From Lachnospiraceae bacterium (GTDB taxonomy: Bacteria; Bacillota; Clostridia; Lachnospirales; Lachnospiraceae), in assembly GCA_024694055.1 (NCBI GenBank), contig JAILKC010000063.1:1-60944 (forward strand): 60,944 nt of DNA. Direction: 5' to 3'. Both the position numbers and the translations under genes were made by a program. Below, one piece after another: positions 43,788-52,721 of the stretch (position 1 is its first letter; the number at the start of each line of letters is the position of its first letter). Under the pieces are notes generated by a model. It was not told where the DNA came from, made no database searches, and was given only the letters and a program-made list of their open reading frames with translations.

Positions 43788-43817
43788 AGAGGTCTTCCGT
43801 GAGGAAGGCCTCTTTTT
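43788..43817 (+). terminator. Rho-independent terminator after the flagellar operon
   Basis: AGAGGTCTTCC (43788-43798) pairs with GGAAGGCCTCT (43803-43813), with one G-U, around GTGA, followed by a T-run. Confidence 0.9.
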
Positions 43818-43849
43818 CTGTCCATATACTGGCTATAAACGATCATTTT

Positions 43850-43858
43850 TGCTACAAT
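43850..43858 (+). promoter_or_regulatory. Extended -10 promoter directly before recD2
   Basis: TACAAT (43853-43858) preceded by TGC is an extended -10 box. Its last base is 8 nt before the recD2 ATG, so transcription would start at or next to the start codon. No clear -35 is present. Confidence 0.55.
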
Positions 43859-43865
43859 ACACATT

Positions 43866-46103
43866 ATGGAAAAATATGAAGGATATATAGACCATTTTCT
43901 GTTTCAGAAAGAGGAAAATGGCTATGGAGTATTTGAACTGGATACGGAAGACGATGATATAATCTGTGTCGGATATTTTCCGGGGTTGGGACAGGGTGAG
44001 ACTGTCGAGGTGACGGGTGAATGGACCGTTCATCCGACCTATGGCCCGCAGCTTAAGTGCAGCGGCTGGAAGACGGTTGAACCGTCTGATATCGTGGATA
44101 TAGAACGGTATCTTGCATCAGGATCCATTAAGGGTGTCGGACCTACGATAGCCAAGCGTATTATCAAGAAATTCGGTAAAGAATCCCTTGCTATAATTGA
44201 AAAAGAGCCGGAGAGGCTTGTGGAAATCAAAGGCATAAGCGAGAGAATGGCCATGGATATTGCCACGCAGACCGCCAGACACAGAGACTTAAGAGACGCC
44301 ATAATGATGTTGGGTAAATACGGCATAAGCAATACGATGGCGCTTAAGCTCTATAATATCTATGGTGCGACGATATCAATAATCGTGACACACAACCCTT
44401 ATCAGCTGGCGGAGGATGTAGAGGGAATCGGTTTTAAAAAAGCTGATGAGATCGCGTCAAAAAGCGGGATAGCCTCTGATTCTCAGTACAGAGTTCAGAG
44501 TGGGATCAAATACGTTTTGAACTATGCGTCGGCAGACGGCCATACGTATGTCCCGATGGATGAACTGATATCTCGGGCTTATCAGCTTCTTGGGGTGTCA
44601 GAAGATATAATCAAAAGAGAGATCCCCAACCTCATAATAGACAAGCAGTTGATTGTTAAGACTGAAGACGGAACCGAAAATGTGTACAGCAATATGATGT
44701 ATTTTGAAGAACTCGGGTGCGCCCGTATGCTTCATGACCTAAATGACACCATATCCGGAGTTAAGGAAGATATAATAGCCGACAGAATATCGCAGACAGA
44801 AGCGGAACTTGGAATAGAACTCGATACACTTCAGAAAGAGGCAGTAAAAGGAGCGATACAAAACGGGGTGTTCATACTTACCGGAGGCCCGGGCACAGGT
44901 AAGACCACCACGATCAATGCCATGCTTAAGCTCTTTGAAGCAGACAGACTGAATATCATGCTGGCAGCGCCCACGGGCCGTGCAGCCAAGAGGATGACCG
45001 AGACCACGGGATATGAATCCAAAACGATACACAGACTTCTTGAACTGAACGGAGCGATAGCTGACGATGATAACGGTGCATCCCGTCGTATAAGATTTGA
45101 GAGAAATGAGACTAACCCGATCGAAGCGGATGTAGTGATAATCGATGAGACTTCCATGGTGGATATTCATCTGTTTTACGCGCTGTTAAAAGCATTGAAG
45201 CCGGGATGCAGACTGATAATGGTGGGAGATTATAATCAGCTTCCGAGTGTTGGACCGGGACAGGTACTTCATGATCTGATAGCTTCTAAATGCTTTGCCT
45301 GTGTGGAACTGGGCAAGATATTCAGACAGTCCGAACAGAGCGATATCGTGGTCAATGCGCATAAGATTAAAAACGGTATAGATATCGCACTTGACAATAA
45401 GAGCAGAGATTTCTTCTTTCTTGAAAGAAATGACACTGATGTCATATATAAACATATGGTTCAACTCATCACCGAAAAACTCCCTGGATATGTCGGAGCA
45501 TCGTCCATGCAGATACAGGTGCTTACGCCTACAAGGATAGGCGCGCTTGGTGTGGAGAAACTTAATAAGATACTTCAGAAATATATTAATCCGCCGTCGC
45601 ATGATAAAGCTGAATACACCTTCGGAGAAAATGTTTTCAGGGAAGGTGACAAGATAATGCAGACCAAGAATAATTACAATCTGCAGTGGGAGATCATCGG
45701 CAATTATGGTATTACCGCAGATTCAGGCACGGGAGTTTTTAACGGTGACATAGGGATAGTGACTGAGATCAACAGATCACTCCAATGCATCAGAGTTGAC
45801 TATGATGACGGCAAAAAGGTAGAATATCCATTCAGTGAATTGGATCAGCTTGAACTGGCATATGCCGTAACCATACATAAATCTCAGGGCAGCGAATATC
45901 CGGCGGTGGTCATGCCTTTGTTGGATGGGCCCAGACCGCTGCTTAACAGGAATCTGCTGTATACCGGAGTTACCAGAGCACAAAAATGCGTTACCATACT
46001 GGGGAGTCGTGGTACGCTGACGACCATGATACATAATGAAAGTGAGAACAGTCGTTACACGGGATTAACCGCACGTATAAGAGAAACAGAAGGAGGTTCA
46101 TGA
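43866..46103 (+). CDS. recD2: SF1B helicase RecD2
   Basis: A 745-residue 5'-3' DNA helicase that acts alone, outside RecBC. The N-terminal domain (residues 1-180) begins EGYIDHFLFQKEENGYGVFELD, with helix-hairpin-helix elements (IKGVGPTIAKRII and VEGIGFKKADEIA). The helicase core holds motif I GGPGTGKTTT (from residue 340), AAPTGRAAKRM, IDETSMVD, GDYNQLPSVGPG and the C-terminal VTIHKSQGSEYPAV...LYTGVTRA. The start matches the family, yet no ribosome site exists and an extended -10 promoter ends 8 nt upstream, so the mRNA may be leaderless. Its stop overlaps the comF start (ATGA). Confidence 0.96.
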   Translation: MEKYEGYIDHFLFQKEENGYGVFELDTEDDDIICVGYFPGLGQGETVEVTGEWTVHPTYGPQLKCSGWKTVEPSDIVDIERYLASGSIKGVGPTIAKRIIKKFGKESLAIIEKEPERLVEIKGISERMAMDIATQTARHRDLRDAIMMLGKYGISNTMALKLYNIYGATISIIVTHNPYQLAEDVEGIGFKKADEIASKSGIASDSQYRVQSGIKYVLNYASADGHTYVPMDELISRAYQLLGVSEDIIKREIPNLIIDKQLIVKTEDGTENVYSNMMYFEELGCARMLHDLNDTISGVKEDIIADRISQTEAELGIELDTLQKEAVKGAIQNGVFILTGGPGTGKTTTINAMLKLFEADRLNIMLAAPTGRAAKRMTETTGYESKTIHRLLELNGAIADDDNGASRRIRFERNETNPIEADVVIIDETSMVDIHLFYALLKALKPGCRLIMVGDYNQLPSVGPGQVLHDLIASKCFACVELGKIFRQSEQSDIVVNAHKIKNGIDIALDNKSRDFFFLERNDTDVIYKHMVQLITEKLPGYVGASSMQIQVLTPTRIGALGVEKLNKILQKYINPPSHDKAEYTFGENVFREGDKIMQTKNNYNLQWEIIGNYGITADSGTGVFNGDIGIVTEINRSLQCIRVDYDDGKKVEYPFSELDQLELAYAVTIHKSQGSEYPAVVMPLLDGPRPLLNRNLLYTGVTRAQKCVTILGSRGTLTTMIHNESENSRYTGLTARIRETEGGS

Positions 46104-46804
46104 ATATACGTTGGTTGATTGATGCGGTATTTCCAAGGAGATGTGCCGTATGTGACGAAGTGATCGAAGGCGGGCGTCTTGTCTGTGACAGATGTGCGGC
46201 TACGATCAGACCCATCCGGGGTGACACCTGCATCAAATGCGGTAAACCATTAAAGGACTCTGAGAGACTGCATTGCTACGACTGCAGCAGAAAGATCCAT
46301 TATTACGACAGAGGATACGCTGTATTTGAATACGCGGATATCAAGCAGAGTCTGTACCGTTTTAAGTATGCAGGAAGGGCAGAGTATGCGGGATTCTATG
46401 CCACCATGACGAGTGAATACATAGGAGATGTATTGAAAAAATTAGGCGCTGAAGCGCTTATTCCCGTACCTATCCATAGAACAAGGTTGGCCAAGAGGGG
46501 ATATAATCAGGCAAAAGAGTACGCCAAAGAGCTGTCAAAGCATCTTGACATACCTGTATACAGCAAGCTGATAATTCGAAAGAAAGCCACGGTACCGCTT
46601 AAGAAATTGGCTGAAAACGAGCGGAAGAATAATCTAAAAAAGGCTTTTATAATTGCGTCAAATGTTGTAAAATTAAAGTCAATTATAATAGTTGATGACA
46701 TATATACTACCGGTGCCACGATTGATGAAGTGGCAAGGCTTTTTAAGGAAGCCGGAGTTGAACATATCTTTTTTGTTACAGTGGCTGTCGGCTCCGGATT
46801 GTAG
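46100..46804 (+). CDS. comF: ComF family protein (ComFC-like)
   Basis: A 234-residue protein with an N-terminal zinc region of four Cys pairs (CAVCDEV, CDRCA, CIKCGK, CYDCS) and a C-terminal phosphoribosyltransferase fold whose PRPP loop reads IIIVDDIYTTGAT. RGYNQAKEYAKEL and PLKKLAENERKNNLKKAF are typical of the family. ComFC is needed for DNA uptake in naturally competent bacteria, but homologues occur widely and may have a nucleotide-related role. GGAGG precedes the ATG within recD2. The flagellar zinc-ribbon gene follows, an order also seen in Bacillus (comFC-yvyF). Confidence 0.94.
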   Translation: MNIRWLIDAVFPRRCAVCDEVIEGGRLVCDRCAATIRPIRGDTCIKCGKPLKDSERLHCYDCSRKIHYYDRGYAVFEYADIKQSLYRFKYAGRAEYAGFYATMTSEYIGDVLKKLGAEALIPVPIHRTRLAKRGYNQAKEYAKELSKHLDIPVYSKLIIRKKATVPLKKLAENERKNNLKKAFIIASNVVKLKSIIIVDDIYTTGATIDEVARLFKEAGVEHIFFVTVAVGSGL

Positions 46805-46822
46805 ACTAATGGAGGTTGGTGT

Positions 46823-47233
46823 ATGAATGTTCGTAATTGCAGAAGATGTAAGAGATTGTTCAATTATGTTGTAGGTCCCATTATTTGTCCTGCATGCAGA
46901 GATGAGATGGAGCAGGAGTTCCAGAAGGTTAAGAAATACGTTCAGGAACATGCACATTGTGATATCAGAACAGTATCGGAAGAGTGCGAAGTGGATCCCA
47001 ATCAGATCAGACAGTGGGTCAGAGAAGAGAGATTGGAATTTGCGGACGATTCGGCAGTAGGCCTCAATTGTGAGAGATGTGGAAGATCGATCAAGTCAGG
47101 TCGTTTCTGCGAGGCATGTAAGAAGGATATGGCCAATACATTCGGCAATTCTATCAAGCCGGCAACACCTGTGCAGCAGGCTCCTCAGAAGGATAAGAGA
47201 GAAAGCCCGAAGATGCGATTCCTTGATTCATAA
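46823..47233 (+). CDS. TIGR03826-type flagellar operon protein (YvyF-like)
   Basis: A 136-residue protein with two zinc knuckles, CRRCKRLFNYVVGPIICPAC at the start and CERCGRSIKSGRFCEAC near residue 90. A MerR-like helix-turn-helix segment lies between them (IRTVSEECEVDPNQIRQWVREERLEF). Bacillus YvyF has the same architecture and lies between comFC and flgM, so a regulatory role in flagellar expression is suggested. The disordered tail is rich in Pro, Gln and Lys. GGAGG precedes the ATG. No flgM gene follows here. Confidence 0.85.
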   Translation: MNVRNCRRCKRLFNYVVGPIICPACRDEMEQEFQKVKKYVQEHAHCDIRTVSEECEVDPNQIRQWVREERLEFADDSAVGLNCERCGRSIKSGRFCEACKKDMANTFGNSIKPATPVQQAPQKDKRESPKMRFLDS

Positions 47234-47273
47234 GGAACCGTGTGTCCGGATCACACAATAGACAGAGATTCAG

Positions 47274-47654
47274 ATGATTGATGAGAATAAGGTCATTCTT
47301 ATGACCAAGCTGGCTGCTTACGAGCAGGGCGAAGGTAAAAAGTACACATCGATAGCCGGATATTTCCGTACGGACTATGTAAGCTCATATCTGCTTGGCT
47401 CGATCATAGCCGGGACATTGGCTTTTGCAGCGGTTGTAGGCGTATATATATTCTATTCTTTTGAGACGATCATGGAGAATGTATACGAGACGGATTTCAT
47501 GGCGTTGGGCAAGAAAGTGGGCACCTACTACCTGGTGTTTATGGGGATATATCTGCTGCTTACATATATTCTTGCATTATACAGATACAGTAAAGCCAAG
47601 AGCAGCCTTAAGACTTATTACAATAATCTGAAGAAACTGGAGAAGAATTTTTAA
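47274..47654 (+). CDS. Small two-span membrane protein of unknown function
   Basis: A 126-residue protein that I do not recognise. Residues 1-33 are soluble (EGKKYTSIAGYFRTDYVSSYL). Two membrane spans lie near 38-60 and 84-105, and a short basic cytosolic tail ends with KSSLKTYYNNLKKLEKNF. It ends 3 nt before the polytopic membrane protein gene, with which it is surely co-transcribed. The setting between the flagellar zinc-ribbon gene and cdaA suggests an envelope role, without further evidence. Confidence 0.8.
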   Translation: MIDENKVILMTKLAAYEQGEGKKYTSIAGYFRTDYVSSYLLGSIIAGTLAFAAVVGVYIFYSFETIMENVYETDFMALGKKVGTYYLVFMGIYLLLTYILALYRYSKAKSSLKTYYNNLKKLEKNF

Positions 47655-47657
47655 TCT

Positions 47658-48773
47658 ATGTCAGGCTTTATTATCACCAGAGAACTGATCAAACGCATAT
47701 ATACCAAATATGACGCGTACATCAATCCTCTGCTTAAGTTTATATTCGCGCTCATTATCCTGTCTGTTGTTAACAGCAAGATAGGGTACATGGACAGATT
47801 GGACAATATCGCCATCGTATTGATAGCGGCTCTTTTGTGTTCTTTCATGCCTACACAGGTCATTGCGCTTATGACAGGTGTATTCATGATCCTGCACATG
47901 TATGCGCTGGCTTTGGAGTGTGCGTTGGTCTTTGGAGTACTTTTTTTTCTGATGTTCATCCTTTATGTCAGACTGGTGCCCAAGGAGACCATGGTAGTAT
48001 TGATCACTCCTGTACTGTATCTTCTTAAGATACCGTATGTGATGCCGGTGGCTGTGGGATTGTTCGGTGGACCGATGTCATTTGTTTCACTTGCGTTTGG
48101 AGTGGTGCTTGCCTGCTTTATAGAGTATGTACACAATAACGCGACGACGCTGACTTCGATGGAAGACGGCAATATAGTTGGCAGGATCACATTTGTTGTG
48201 GATGGGCTTTTGGGCAACAGAGCCATGCTCGCCATGATCATAGTCTTCAGTATCGTTCTTTTGCTGGTATATGTTTTGAGGCGCAGAGCAATAGATTACT
48301 CGTGGACATTGGCAGTGATCGCGGGCAGTATAGCTGAACTCGTACTGTTCCTTATATGCGACATCGCACTTAATCTTAATTATTCGCTCGGAGGTATCAT
48401 ATTTGGAAGCATTCTTGCCGCCGGCGTGGGATTGTTTTTACAGTTATTCTCATTCCATCTCGATTATAAGAGAGTTGAGAATGTTCAGTTTGAGGATGAT
48501 GACTATTATTACTATGTCAGAGCGGTGCCCAAGGTAAAGATGTCCGCAACTGACAGAAAGGTCAAAAAGGTTCAGCCCTCACAGTCAAGGCAGGCTTCCA
48601 GATCGACGCACAGTTCGCAGGCGGATCGTGCGGTCAGACATAGTGAAACAAGAAGTACGGCTTCGACAGCCAGAAGTATAAAAACTGAGCAGAATGCCGG
48701 AGCAACACCAGCAAAAGATAGTCAGAGGACAGTTCATACGGCCAACGGAGCTTCCAGAACCATCAACAGATAG
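47658..48773 (+). CDS. Polytopic membrane protein of unknown function
   Basis: A 371-residue protein with about nine predicted spans in residues 22-270 (for example FIFALIILSVVN, IAIVLIAALLC, AMLAMIIVFSIVLLLVYVL, GGIIFGSILAAGVGLFL). Residues about 285-371 form a low-complexity, charged tail very rich in Ser, Arg, Thr and Gln (SQSRQASRSTHSS), probably disordered and cytosolic. I do not recognise the family. It directly precedes cdaA (35 nt). A functional tie to c-di-AMP signalling or the cell envelope is only suggested by the position. Confidence 0.82.
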   Translation: MSGFIITRELIKRIYTKYDAYINPLLKFIFALIILSVVNSKIGYMDRLDNIAIVLIAALLCSFMPTQVIALMTGVFMILHMYALALECALVFGVLFFLMFILYVRLVPKETMVVLITPVLYLLKIPYVMPVAVGLFGGPMSFVSLAFGVVLACFIEYVHNNATTLTSMEDGNIVGRITFVVDGLLGNRAMLAMIIVFSIVLLLVYVLRRRAIDYSWTLAVIAGSIAELVLFLICDIALNLNYSLGGIIFGSILAAGVGLFLQLFSFHLDYKRVENVQFEDDDYYYYVRAVPKVKMSATDRKVKKVQPSQSRQASRSTHSSQADRAVRHSETRSTASTARSIKTEQNAGATPAKDSQRTVHTANGASRTINR

Positions 48774-48808
48774 TATTAACCGGTTATATAAGACAGTAGA
48801 TTGTACAT

Positions 48809-49684
48809 ATGGAACAGATACGTGCATTTGCAGACAGATATCTAGTCAATCTGCACATACCATCAATTAAGATCACGGATATAGTCGAGATTCTCATTAT
48901 CTCATTTCTTGTCTATCACATAATGCTGTGGATCAAGAACACCAAGGCCTGGTCCCTTCTTAAGGGCGTGGCTCTTATTATGGTGTTCATTTTGCTTGCA
49001 GCGATATTTGAGATGAATACCATCATCTGGATAGTCAAAAATGTATTCTCCATAGCCATAATAGCGATCATAATAGTTCTTCAGCCGGAGCTTCGCAAAG
49101 CACTGGAAGAACTGGGACGCAAAAATATCCTGTCTTCAATATTCAATACCGGCAAGACTGAGACCGGTCTGTTTTCGGATGCGACGATCAGGGAGATTAC
49201 GAAAGCCTGTGTGGAGATGGGTAAGGTCAGGACAGGAGCACTTATCGTAGTCAGACAGACGGATAATCTCAATGAATACGAACAGACGGGCATAGCTGTT
49301 GATGCGATAGTTACCAATCAGCTCCTTATCAATATATTTGAGCACAACACGCCCCTTCATGACGGAGCGGTGATCATAGACGGAGACAGGATCACATCGG
49401 CCACGTGTTATCTTCCTCTGTCCGATAATATGATGCTGTCCAAGGAACTTGGAACAAGACACAGAGCAGGCGTGGGCATGTCAGAAGCCACTGACTCCAT
49501 GACTGTGATCGTATCCGAAGAGACGGGTGCCATAAGTGTGGCATATAAGGGAGAACTTACGAGAGGCCTCGGAGCGGAGGAGCTTGAGGTCAAACTTGAG
49601 AGTATACAGAATAAACAGACTGACGATAAGAAGAAGGGCCTGTGGAAGGGAAGAGGTATCAAGAATGAAGCAAAAGCTAACTGA
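48809..49684 (+). CDS. cdaA: Membrane-bound diadenylate cyclase CdaA
   Basis: A 291-residue enzyme that makes c-di-AMP from two ATP molecules. Three N-terminal membrane spans (about 22-42, 46-68, 72-92) anchor it. The DisA_N catalytic domain (105-255) has the signature DGA in LHDGAVII and RHR in GTRHRAGVG, both needed for catalysis. c-di-AMP controls potassium and osmolyte uptake and cell-wall balance. The C-terminal tail is Lys-rich. No clear ribosome site precedes the ATG. It overlaps the YbbR-domain gene by 20 nt, and glmM follows, the conserved cdaA-cdaR-glmM arrangement. Confidence 0.96.
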   Translation: MEQIRAFADRYLVNLHIPSIKITDIVEILIISFLVYHIMLWIKNTKAWSLLKGVALIMVFILLAAIFEMNTIIWIVKNVFSIAIIAIIIVLQPELRKALEELGRKNILSSIFNTGKTETGLFSDATIREITKACVEMGKVRTGALIVVRQTDNLNEYEQTGIAVDAIVTNQLLINIFEHNTPLHDGAVIIDGDRITSATCYLPLSDNMMLSKELGTRHRAGVGMSEATDSMTVIVSEETGAISVAYKGELTRGLGAEELEVKLESIQNKQTDDKKKGLWKGRGIKNEAKAN

Positions 49685-50930
49685 TAACATGGGCCTCAAG
49701 ATACTGGCAGTCCTCTTCTCCATTGTATTGTGGCTCATTGCAATCAATATCACGGATCCTGTTACGCAGGACAGTTATAATGTCACCGTTCAGCTTCAGA
49801 ACCTTAACAGCCTGACGGCTTCCGGCAAATATGTCGAGATACTGGATGGAACAGACAGCATTCGGGTGACGGTAAGGGGAAGCAGAACTGTGCTTTCATC
49901 ATTCTCCGAGAAGAATATCGTTGCCACGGCTGATGTCAGCAAGATGAACTCTGATTCACAGGTGCCCATAGATTTAAGCACCACGCGAATCAGTGACAAA
50001 ATTGAGAGCATTAAGTCCGACAAGCAATTCGTGCAGTTAAGTGTTGAGAATGTGGGCAAACAACAGATACCCATCAGTGTCAAGGTACAGAATGAACCCA
50101 GTGATGGATACATACTCGGATCTGCTACGACAGCTCAGAACGTGGTCATAATATCCGGTCCGGAATCTTTGGTCAACAAGGTATCTTATGCTGCTGTTGA
50201 GATCAATGTGGATGGTGCGACCAGCGATGTCAATATATCTCTGCCAATACATCTGTATGATTCGGAAGATGATATAGTCGACAGTACCAAGATCACAATG
50301 AGCATGGGTGAAGTCAATACAACGGCTTCCGTACTTCAAACCAAACAGCTTCCGATCATCTGCGGAGTGACAGGCAGCATACTGGACGGTTATGCTCTTA
50401 CGGGACAGATCGTATGCGAGCCGGATACGATCACTGTGGCAGGCAGAAGTGCACAGGTCAAGAATCTTTCATCAATAGAGATATCCGATGCGATAGATGT
50501 CACCGGATATGACAACAGTGTCACCAAACAGATCGATATCAGGAATTACATACCGAGCGGACTTACGCTTGTAGGCGGCAATGAAGCAGGTATGATAAGC
50601 GTGACCGCATATATAGAGAAGGAAGTTGAGCGAGAGTTCTCCGTACCTATTAACAAGATCCATATAACCGGCACTCCGGAAGGATATTCTGCAGAACTCG
50701 CCGAACATGATGATTATGTGGATATCACCTTAAGGGGTCTGAGTTCGTTGCTTGACAGTGTTGATCCGGACAATATAGTCGGTATAGTGGATGTGGACAA
50801 GTTCATGAAGGATGAGAAGATTTCAGAACTGACAAGCGGCAATTACATGATGCAGGTTGAATTTACACTTCCTGACGGAATCAAGGCTGCAAAGGAATAC
50901 AGACTGAGAGTTAAGACAACGGAAGAATAA
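49665..50930 (+). CDS. cdaR: YbbR-domain protein CdaR, regulator of CdaA
   Basis: A 421-residue protein with one N-terminal anchor (NMGLKILAVLFSIVLWLIAINIT) and an extracellular part of about four YbbR repeats of roughly 80 residues each. Recurrent features are VTVRGSRTVLSSF-like and ITVAGRSAQVKNL-like segments. In Bacillus and Listeria, CdaR binds CdaA and modulates its activity. ATG 49665 is selected because AAGAGGT lies upstream and the protein then begins with the anchor; a longer in-frame reading has no ribosome site. It overlaps the cdaA end by 20 nt. Confidence 0.92.
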   Translation: MKQKLTDNMGLKILAVLFSIVLWLIAINITDPVTQDSYNVTVQLQNLNSLTASGKYVEILDGTDSIRVTVRGSRTVLSSFSEKNIVATADVSKMNSDSQVPIDLSTTRISDKIESIKSDKQFVQLSVENVGKQQIPISVKVQNEPSDGYILGSATTAQNVVIISGPESLVNKVSYAAVEINVDGATSDVNISLPIHLYDSEDDIVDSTKITMSMGEVNTTASVLQTKQLPIICGVTGSILDGYALTGQIVCEPDTITVAGRSAQVKNLSSIEISDAIDVTGYDNSVTKQIDIRNYIPSGLTLVGGNEAGMISVTAYIEKEVEREFSVPINKIHITGTPEGYSAELAEHDDYVDITLRGLSSLLDSVDPDNIVGIVDVDKFMKDEKISELTSGNYMMQVEFTLPDGIKAAKEYRLRVKTTEE

Positions 50931-50948
50931 ATCGAAACGGAGAAGATT

Positions 50949-52298
50949 ATGTCAAGATTATTTGGAACTGACGGAGTCAGAGGAGTAGCCAATGAGGAAC
51001 TGACTATAGATCTGGCTATGAAACTCGGTCAGGCAGGAGCTTATGTTCTCACCAAGGAACATGCCCATAAGCCTACCATTATGGTGGGATGTGATACGAG
51101 AATATCGGGGGATATGCTTGCCAACGCGCTTATGGCCGGCGTGTGCAGTGTTGGAGCAAATGCGGTGTATGTGGGAGTTATGCCTACACCGGCAGTAGCA
51201 TATCTCACCAAGAAATACAAGGTAGATGCGGGCGTTGTGATATCTGCATCACACAATCCCGTGGAATTTAACGGTATCAAATTCTTTGACGGTAACGGAT
51301 ACAAGCTCTCAGATGAACTGGAAGATGAGATAGAGGCTCTGATAAAGAGCAATATGAAGGATATAGCCTTTCCTACAGGTGCTCAGGTCGGCAAGATCAA
51401 GTATCGTACGGACGCGAGAGAAGAGTATATCAATCACTCCATCAAGGCAGTTCCCATCGATCTGACGGGATACAAGGTTGTGGTGGATTGTGCAGAGGGA
51501 GCCAGCTATTATACTTCCGTGGAAGCTATCAAAGAACTGGGAGCCACGGTGATACCGATACACAATATGCCGGACGGCACGAATATCAATGCCAACTGCG
51601 GCTCGACTCACATGGAAGAGCTTAAAGCCAGGGTAGTATACGAAAAAGCCGATATCGGACTTGCCTTTGACGGTGATGCAGACAGGCTGTTGGCTGTGGA
51701 TGAGCTCGGTAATATAGTGGACGGCGATCAGATCATGGCCATCATCGGCAATCACATGAAGACTCAGGGCAATCTTAAGGGTGATACGATAGTAGTTACC
51801 GTGATGAGTAATCTTGGATTCACACTGATGGCCAAGGAGCGAGGAATCAATATTGAGACGACCAAGGTTGGTGACAGATATGTGCTTGAGCGCATGAGAG
51901 AGATTGATGCAAGCCTCGGTGGAGAGCAGTCGGGACACGTCATCTTCTTGGATGAGAACACTACAGGTGATGGATTGTTAAGCGCCCTTCATCTTTTACA
52001 GGTGTTGGTAGATACGGGCAAAAAACTTTCCGAACTGTCGAAGATCATGACTGTGCTTCCGCAGGCTTTGGTCAATGCGATGGTGCCCAATCATAAAAAA
52101 GAGAGTTATATGGACTATCCCGAGATCGCAGAGGCGATTGCCGCATTGGAGAACAAGTTCAAAGGTGAGGGAAGAGTGCTTATAAGACCTTCGGGCACGG
52201 AACCCAAAGTCAGGGTTATGATAGAGGGCAAAGATCAGGAAGAGATCACAAAGGATGCCAGGGAACTGGCTGAGCTGATTCAGAACACGATGCTTTAA
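50949..52298 (+). CDS. glmM: Phosphoglucosamine mutase
   Basis: A 449-residue enzyme that interconverts glucosamine-6-phosphate and glucosamine-1-phosphate, feeding UDP-GlcNAc synthesis. The phosphoserine loop is ISASHNP with Ser101. The metal loop is DGDADR, the sugar loop GGEQSGH, and the phosphate-binding loop [11 protein letters not shown]. The start FGTDGVRG is diagnostic. GGAG precedes the ATG. In Bacillus GlmM also inhibits CdaA, so the adjacent cdaA-cdaR genes may form one regulatory complex with it. Confidence 0.98.
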   Translation: MSRLFGTDGVRGVANEELTIDLAMKLGQAGAYVLTKEHAHKPTIMVGCDTRISGDMLANALMAGVCSVGANAVYVGVMPTPAVAYLTKKYKVDAGVVISASHNPVEFNGIKFFDGNGYKLSDELEDEIEALIKSNMKDIAFPTGAQVGKIKYRTDAREEYINHSIKAVPIDLTGYKVVVDCAEGASYYTSVEAIKELGATVIPIHNMPDGTNINANCGSTHMEELKARVVYEKADIGLAFDGDADRLLAVDELGNIVDGDQIMAIIGNHMKTQGNLKGDTIVVTVMSNLGFTLMAKERGINIETTKVGDRYVLERMREIDASLGGEQSGHVIFLDENTTGDGLLSALHLLQVLVDTGKKLSELSKIMTVLPQALVNAMVPNHKKESYMDYPEIAEAIAALENKFKGEGRVLIRPSGTEPKVRVMIEGKDQEEITKDARELAELIQNTML

Positions 52299-52306
52299 TG
52301 TGGCAA

Positions 52307-52335
52307 TAGACAGAACAGGGCGTTCGTGATACAAT
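52307..52335 (+). promoter_or_regulatory. Extended -10 promoter of ptsH
   Basis: TAGACA (52307-52312), 17 nt, then TACAAT (52330-52335) preceded by TGA. The leader to the ptsH ATG is about 50 nt and ends with AAGGAGG. Confidence 0.75.
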
Positions 52336-52389
52336 AAATAACGGATAATTCGACGCATTAGCGCTGTCGATAAGGAGGTATATACAGGT

Positions 52390-52653
52390 ATGGTTAGTCA
52401 GAAGGTAGTGATCAAGAATCCAACTGGACTACATCTAAGACCTGCAGGCATCCTATGTAAGGAGGCCATGCAATTCAAATCACTTATTACATTTTCATTC
52501 AAGGAAACAACCGCCAATGCCAAGAGCGTACTGAGCGTCCTTGGGGCATGTGTTAAGTGTGGTGACGAGATCGAGATAGTATGTGACGGCGAGGATGAGG
52601 CTGATGCGCTAAAAGCATTGGTTACAGCCATAGAGAATGGTCTAGGAGAATAA
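52390..52653 (+). CDS. ptsH: Phosphocarrier protein HPr
   Basis: An 87-residue phosphocarrier of the sugar phosphotransferase system. His15 in GLHLRPAG accepts phosphate from Enzyme I; Ser46 in NAKSVLSVLG is the target of HPr kinase. Leu16 replaces the more common Ala. Both phosphorylation sites are intact, in contrast to the Crh-like paralogue at 12944. It is monocistronic, with its own promoter and terminator, and no ptsI lies beside it. Lone HPr genes are common in Clostridia. Confidence 0.95.
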   Translation: MVSQKVVIKNPTGLHLRPAGILCKEAMQFKSLITFSFKETTANAKSVLSVLGACVKCGDEIEIVCDGEDEADALKALVTAIENGLGE

Positions 52654-52660
52654 AGATTGA

Positions 52661-52707
52661 GCCCACCTGCTCGCGGAGTATACAGCAGGTGGGCCTTTTA
52701 CTTTTTG
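52661..52707 (+). terminator. Rho-independent terminator after ptsH
   Basis: GCCCACCTGCT (52661-52671) pairs perfectly with AGCAGGTGGGC (52684-52694), followed by CTTTTACTTTTTG. It ends 15 nt before the leuA start codon. Confidence 0.88.
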
Positions 52708-52721
52708 TCTGGGAGGAAGAT

